Below, piece by piece: positions 48,147 through 64,000 of a stretch of 64,000 bases of DNA. Within the stretch, counting starts at the first letter, position 1. Each line of letters starts with the position of its first letter. Source of the stretch: Apostichopus japonicus. Lineage: Eukaryota; Echinodermata; Holothuroidea; Aspidochirotida; Stichopodidae. Under the pieces are notes generated by a model. It worked only from the letters and a program-made list of their open reading frames with translations. It was not told the DNA's origin and did not search any database. The translations under genes and the position numbers were made by a program. The stretch is from positions 17,441,001 through 17,505,000 of the forward strand of contig NC_092568.1 in the NCBI RefSeq assembly GCF_037975245.1, written 5' to 3'.

Positions 48147-48928
48147 CATCAGGCCACGTATTCAGTGGACGGTGGCTGCAAGCATGCCGGTCGCAGAGAT
48201 GTCACCACCTCTGGCCAAAGGCAAGGATTCACGCACGCCACCTAGTACGCTTTTGGTCGATTTGACCGACCCTCTGCGCATCCTCCCGGGTTCTTTTGCG
48301 ACAACGAGGGAGACATGGTACGGGATCCTAGGCCACAAAAAAAGCACCATGCCACAGCCAGAGGTATTATCGCCAGAGGCCTGTCTTGAACCCTAGCCAC
48401 GATTTACACGACCGACGAGGAATGAGTCTTTCGTCACCCTCTATAGCATCGGCCACCACATCAGCTAGTAAATTATATGGTTGAGTTAATATATCAAGAC
48501 TTCAGCGAGGACTGATGAAAGAGCAAAAGAATTTTTAAACTGTATAATCATTGATGGAGTCGAACTCAGTTCATCGGGGTTACCAGTCCACTGCTCTACC
48601 CTCTGAACCATTTGACGAGTTAACTTTCTACGAGCTTAAATTGGTGTTCTTGGTTGGATACAATCTATTGGTAACAGTGGACGACACTGCCTTCAACGAA
48701 ATCTCTATTCATCCTGTTTTACTCTGCTTAGAACAACAGATCTGAAAATCTTTATTTACAAGAAGCTCATGCTTCAATGTCTTTGTTTACATTGCAGCAA
48801 GCAGTAAGAATGTCGTTAATGTACAATAGGCTTGATACTATCGATGACTTCCAAGCAAGCAGTACAATAAAACGGATTCCGTGAAATCTTCTTATTCACA
48901 AAAGGTTGCTTCAGATTCTGCTCGCAAG
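48147..48928. repeat. Composite repeat with antisense tRNA-like part, copy 2
   Basis: Near-identical to 35650-36455, apart from small indels. The tRNA-like boxes lie on the minus strand at about 48550-48620. It lacks the left 150 bases of copy 1 and abuts the locus B 3' block directly. Confidence 0.75.
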
Positions 48929-49433
48929 TAGTATTTACATTTTTATGTTATACAGGGTTGTCCAACTTACGGCCCGCGGGCCACAGTCTGGCCCGCCGCA
49001 GGGTTGCGTCCGGCCCGCCAGAGATGCTCTACGGTGCGAAATTTAGTGAGCAGATTTATTGATAACAAGTTGAAGCTATAAAATCAATCATTCGAACCTT
49101 CTATGTCCAAAAAATGCATACAGGTCAGTTTGTGTGACACTCTCTCAGCGGAGAGGGGGGGGGGGGGGGGTGCCGGCTGGACTTTATTCATCTGTTTTAT
49201 CAGGAAGGAAAATAAATCAGTGCGCTCCGCGCGCAGTGTTCACATTTTGTTGCCTTGGGCTTCAGGCAAAAAATTGAGCGTAGGGTTCATGCGGCCCTTC
49301 CTTCATCATAATCATTCCATGTGGCCCTCCTCTGCAAAAGGTTGGACAACCCATGATGTTATACAACTATCACATGACTTAAACTCGGAAAAGCTATCTT
49401 ACTTTATTCAGCCAATCAGAACGGAATCCTTTA
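48929..49433 (+). repeat. Third partial copy of the 3' flank block, split by a hAT-like element
   Basis: 48929-48952 plus 49364-49433 together match 15511-15604. The match keeps the CCAAT box (49412) but stops at CCTTTA, before the TATA box. It is closer to the locus A copy (CACATGACTT) than to the locus B copy (CACGTAACTT). Confidence 0.75.
48953..49355. mobile_element. hAT-like non-autonomous element, CAGGGTTGTCCAACC family, copy 2
   Basis: Target duplications ATGTTATA lie at 48945-48952 and 49356-49363. The left end is CAGGGTTGTCCAAC and the right end, inverted, CATGGGTTGTCCAACC. The empty site, with one ATGTTATA, survives at about 15528-15535. G run at about 49156-49170. No transposase frame. 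Confidence 0.85.
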
Positions 49434-52060
49434 GGCTAATCCCTTTTCCTCTTCTCCCATCCTCCACTCACAAGGCCCGTATATAACTACGCCACTAGGA
49501 TAAGGTTATTGCCACATTATGAACCATCGATATTATGCCATTATATCTTATATTCCAACAGTGATGGTAATCGATCAGCATCGCTCTTTAATTGGGTGAA
49601 CGTAAAGCCTTGGTAATATGACAAAAACTTGTTGTTACACTTTTGAATTTCACGCAAAAGTTTTCATAACTTAAAGTTTGATTCATCGATGTGTTGGGTG
49701 GGACGGGGTAGGACGTGCTCTCTAGCCCCCTAAAGTTTCCCCGTGATATGCATTTGATGCAGGTGCGTTTTAGCACTTCCGAAGTTTTAACCTCACCCCT
49801 TAGTGTTCGACCCCCCGACCCCCGCCCCCTCCCCATACTTACTTTGATATTTCTGGTGCCGCCACTGTTTACAAACCTAAGGTACAGAATTTGCGAGGGA
49901 CAAAACTCAGACAGGAGTCTGGGAGTCTTCCATGCCCACCTAACCCGTATGCCATATTTATTACAGTACTGTGAGATTATGTACCAAGGTAATTTATAAG
50001 CTGTTACATCTCATGATTGAATAAATTATGACTTGAAAAGTATCTGTAATGCACCTGCAGGCCTGATGTGAAGATAGGGGAGGGGCGGGTAAGTATGACC
50101 CCTTATTTCAAGTATTCACGTTTAAGAAAACAATTATGAAAATTGTCTTTGTCCCATGTTTCCCTGATTGACCCTGGGCTCCTGGGCTGTGACTCACTTA
50201 CACCTTACTCGGGGAAGGTGAAGGTGGGGGGGGGGGATTGAATAGACAAACGCATTATACACAAATCCTCTATTAAATTCGAAGTGGATTGTTTTTCCAG
50301 ATCAGATGGCTACATAGTCGTTAATCCAACTTGTCTAGATTTGTTCCAGGGTATACGTATTGTCAATTATATGAAGAGTTCGGAAATGATGTGCCTAAAA
50401 ACTTGCAGTCTCGGCAAATGCAGACTTGTATTTCTATGCCAGCTTTGGGGCTTATGAAACTATATACTTGCCGACATACCCTTTCTTGTTTCATCGATTT
50501 CTCCTAAATTCTATAGACAGGATTACATCGAAGTTTCCACTTAACTGCATGTAGCAGACGTCATACAAAACGCAGTCCGACCGTCCATATAACTACCCTT
50601 AATTGTAGTTATCAATGTGTATGTGGGTGAATTTATAAATTTTGAAATAAAATATATGAAATCTTTAAACAAAATCCACCCACATACACAGTAGCATGCC
50701 GTCACAGCGCAAAAAAAGAAAATATTTAAAGGGCCTACAGCAGTGTCGTAGCAACGGCCGTGGCGGTTCGTGGGCGGCGGAATTTTCCCCAAACATCTGG
50801 CAGCCCCCCCCCCTCCTCCTCAAAGTTTTGCTTTGAGAAAATAGGTTATGCCTGCCTGACAGCCCCCTCCCCCCCCCCCCCTAGAAGAGCACTGGGCCCT
50901 TTAAACACAAATGTCTATAGGTACCCCTAGACCTAGAATACTCGTGTCTGAGTGCGACAATGGTGTGCATGTCTGTTTATTGGCGTTGGGTGGATTCGAG
51001 AGGGGACAAGTTAAGATGTAGTAAATCTCATAAATGACTATAATAACACTCTCCTCGTTGTATCCTCACCATGAGACATGAGCCCCTCCGCTAAGCAAGA
51101 ATATTAAACGTTCAAAGCCTCGCCACTTTGGTACAGTAAATAAGTAACAAAAGCGACTACAATCGTATAATAAAGAATGACAGATTGACCATTTTAATCA
51201 AACCTGTATATAATCCAGTGTTTCCTTAAAAAAAAATGTTTTGCAGGTCTGTAATGCCCCAGTCCTGGACTGGGTCATCTTTTCTGTTGTAACGCAAACG
51301 TTTGCGCCAACAGTGATTACTTTGTAAAGGAGCTCCACACATAACACGAAGTAATTGTGATCATTTTATGTGTATGTTCCCCCTAACACCATGGAAACTG
51401 GAAAAGCTCATATTTGGTTGTAACTTAGGTTTTTCATCGTATTTTCCTAACGAAAATAACTTGTGCTTTAGTTTTTGTCGTCAATTATACATGAATAGCT
51501 GCTTGGAGGACTTTAAAAAACTTATTGAGGACTAACTCATGCGTTGATTGTGTAATTCCAGAGTTCCTTATCTCAGACGGTCATTCAAGGGTTCCTTGTA
51601 TTGAAACATAGTAAGTTACAGTCCCAGTTTCACGATATACTTAGCGTATGTAACGTACTGTAGGCCAACGTTATGCCTAACAGTAACATTTTGACTTGAG
51701 AGATACAAAAGACAGCTACATAACTTATAATTACTCTCGTTATGATGGCATTCTAATGAAAATTTAACAGTTTTATTTAGACTGTCACAAGTACCAGGCT
51801 TTATAACAGTAGCCAAACCACACTTAAGCTAGGCTACACTACAGCTCTAACTTAGGCCTAGGTTACATTGTGCTAAATCATGAATTTGCCACAGTCTGAT
51901 GGGACAATACTTAACTGAAATGGCAAATATGGAAAGGGGTACAACTATAGATTACCCCTCCAACACGCAAGTCCATTGTGTAGCCGACTACACTGTCAAA
52001 CGTACACACAGTGCCCATACAGTACAACAAAGATTAATGGATCTCATTATAATAGCATGG
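49434..52060. other. Intergenic upstream of LRRC9, no gene seen
   Basis: 49640-49695 matches 37330-37385. Several C or G runs occur (50227-50236, 50804-50813, 50867-50881). No credible exon on either strand. Confidence 0.4.
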
Positions 52061-52262
52061 ACACTTCGAAGTTCGGACACCTAAGCCTTAAAACACCCCA
52101 AAACTATATCTTCTGGTCTAAATCACCTGAAAATATACTTGATATGGTGGGAGAATTGTGTTATATTACGATACACGGCCAAACTTTCTTTCCTGCAAAC
52201 TGTTTTCATGTTGTATTTCAAGAAGATTCTTCGTGATTGTGGAACTGGTATTTCTTTGCTAG

Positions 52263-52538
52263 AGTATTGCGAAGTTCGGACACCCAACCCACAGTGTGGC
52301 GCTGGCGATAAAATTAGTGGCGCAGTTGCTCTTTCAGTAATTATAACAGACTTCATAGATCTCCGTCATTTTATTGATAAATATGTAAGTACTTACTTAC
52401 ACATGGGTCATTTTGGAGAGAAAATAACTGTAGCTTTGTAGTTTTTCGTGAAATTGGCTGTTGCTATATGTTTTCATGGTGAAATTGTGTATTTCTTAGG
52501 GTGTCCGAACTTCGCAGTGTTCCGAACTTCGCAATACT
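52263..52538. mobile_element. MITE-like element with AGTATTGCGAAGTTCGG ends
   Basis: The left end AGTATTGCGAAGTTCGGACAC and the right end, inverted, AGTATTGCGAAGTTCGGAACAC form a terminal inverted repeat of about 20 bases. The GCGAAGTTCGGACACCC word occurs twice within the right end. A related word (TTCGAAGTTCGGACACC) at 52065 suggests an older or larger element around it. No clear target duplication. Confidence 0.55.
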
Positions 52539-52539
52539 G

Positions 52540-53396
52540 ACTATACTGCAAGGTATCCAAGGAAGTATTCAGCGTAGCCACTCCTGGGGAACCTTTGGGC
52601 TTGGTCTTTTTGAAAACTTCCTTAATGTTAAACTCACTAGGATATGATTGGGGCCAATGATAGTGTTAGTTAAGAAAATGTATGTGACACAAACTTGTCT
52701 TTTATCAAACCAATTTTGTAGTTAGGCCTAGGCCCTATACTCACTAATTAAGAGCTACCAAATGGTTGTAACCACATAGATATCTTAGTTAATCTGAGGC
52801 ATTCAACTACAGCATGTGCAATTAGTCTTGTTATAACTTGTTAAACAGCCCAAGCCAAAATGAAAGCTAATAGCAATTTAAATATTGCACATCTATCAGG
52901 GCTACTTTCTCTCGATATCCAATAAATTCTGATTGTTCCAAGCCTGGAAATTGGAACAAACTTAAATTTGTTTATTGAAAGTTTCAAACTCTGGATTTGT
53001 TACCAAGATGTCACTGGTTTCAATCCTTTAGTAGTCATAAGTGTCTTTCCACCTTTTCATTTTAAGGTAACAACCTGTAAAAACAACGGGGACTGGTTTC
53101 TCATGAAGTTCTCTGAACATATGTTTGTCGCCAGAATGGAAATCAGAACAATTAATTTTCTTGCTTTGTCCCAGAGAATATGTTAACATTTTCTTTAGGT
53201 TTTTAGGACAATTGAAAACTAAGAGCCTGTAATAATGTTTATATGATCATGATGCAAACTATGGGAGCTGCTCCCTAATGAAGTTCCTAGACTCCTTTCC
53301 TGGACGAGTCTCAAATTAGGTCAAACCTTTTGTATGCTTTGTCCTAGAGATGTTCATGAAATACAAAGGCATGTGAGAAAAGGTATTTGTCAAACA
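52540..53396 (+). other. Upstream flank and possible 5' UTR of LRRC9
   Basis: The stretch directly before the LRRC9 start codon. The transcription start and any 5' non-coding exon cannot be fixed by eye. Confidence 0.35.
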
Positions 53397-63798
<10,402 letters not shown>

Positions 63799-64000
63799 GT
63801 AAGGACCATCTGTCTTTCATAAAAAATTTGGTAGCAGAACTATTTTGGACAATGACTAAAAAATGGTTCTAGTTTCACCATTGACATTTAATGCAAAAAA
63901 TACAGAAGGCTACTGTACCTTGGGCTTTGCTTTGTATGATAGTGAGAGTATTATTATTATTATTTGTTTCATCACATAGTATAACAAGGTGAACAAGACA
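63799..64000 (+). other. LRRC9 intron 9 (start)
   Basis: Follows the exon 9 donor GTAAGG and runs to the window end. An ATT triplet run lies at about 63951-63963. Confidence 0.8.

Noticed and set aside
47930-49433. A retroelement with long terminal direct repeats around 48147-48928
   Set aside because: The flanking direct repeats are unequal pieces of the locus B 3' flank, also present at 15.5 kb without the inner part, and no TG...CA borders, primer site or coding region is visible.

Overview
The window is nuclear DNA from a multicellular animal. It has spliced protein-coding genes with GT-AG introns, tRNA-derived SINE-like repeats, LINE remnants, many hAT-like non-autonomous DNA transposons, (TA)n and (AAT)n microsatellites, and long G or C runs. 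Two recognisable conserved genes (RALGAPA on the left edge, LRRC9 on the right) and the repeat style suggest a deuterostome invertebrate such as an echinoderm or hemichordate. The species cannot be fixed from sequence alone.

Layout. 1-1769: first coding exon of RALGAPA (minus strand) and the start of its first intron; the gene runs off the left end. 2.5-5.2 kb: nested hAT-like elements. 5.2-11.4 kb: no convincing gene; repeats, a TA-rich palindrome and a SINE-like repeat. 11.4-14.5 kb: a decayed four-exon copy (locus A) of a membrane-protein gene, with a LINE 3' end in its second intron. 15.1-15.8 kb: a repeated block with CCAAT and TATA boxes. 16-34 kb: mostly intron-like or intergenic DNA, with one possible small membrane protein (minus strand, 16.5-16.8 kb), a possible two-exon gene end (29.05-29.69 kb), two adjacent hAT-like insertions (20.7-22.1 kb) and a repeat carrying nuclear-receptor half-sites (23.7-24.4 kb). 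34.6-39.96 kb: a hAT-like element, a composite repeat with an antisense tRNA-like part, and two LINE remnants.

40.4-47.9 kb: the most unusual part. A five-exon gene predicts a 207-residue secreted protein with four cysteines. Immediately downstream on the same strand, a four-exon gene (locus B) predicts an 899-residue single-pass membrane protein. Its tail carries three near-identical 94-residue repeats with an ITIM-like tyrosine motif and a DPF motif, then diverged repeats. Locus A at 11.5 kb is its broken paralogue. I recognise neither protein. They may be separate genes, or one receptor joined by an in-frame splice.

47.9-49.5 kb: repeats shared with the 15 kb and 35 kb blocks, one split by a hAT-like element whose empty site is preserved at 15.5 kb. 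53.4-64 kb: the first nine coding exons of LRRC9 (leucine-rich repeats then coiled coil), continuing beyond the window. Intron 8 ends in a 1.5 kb tandem array in which each unit repeats the splice-acceptor and exon-start boundary, giving 17 decoy acceptors just before the true one.

All calls come from reading the sequence and remembered family sequences; no database search was run.
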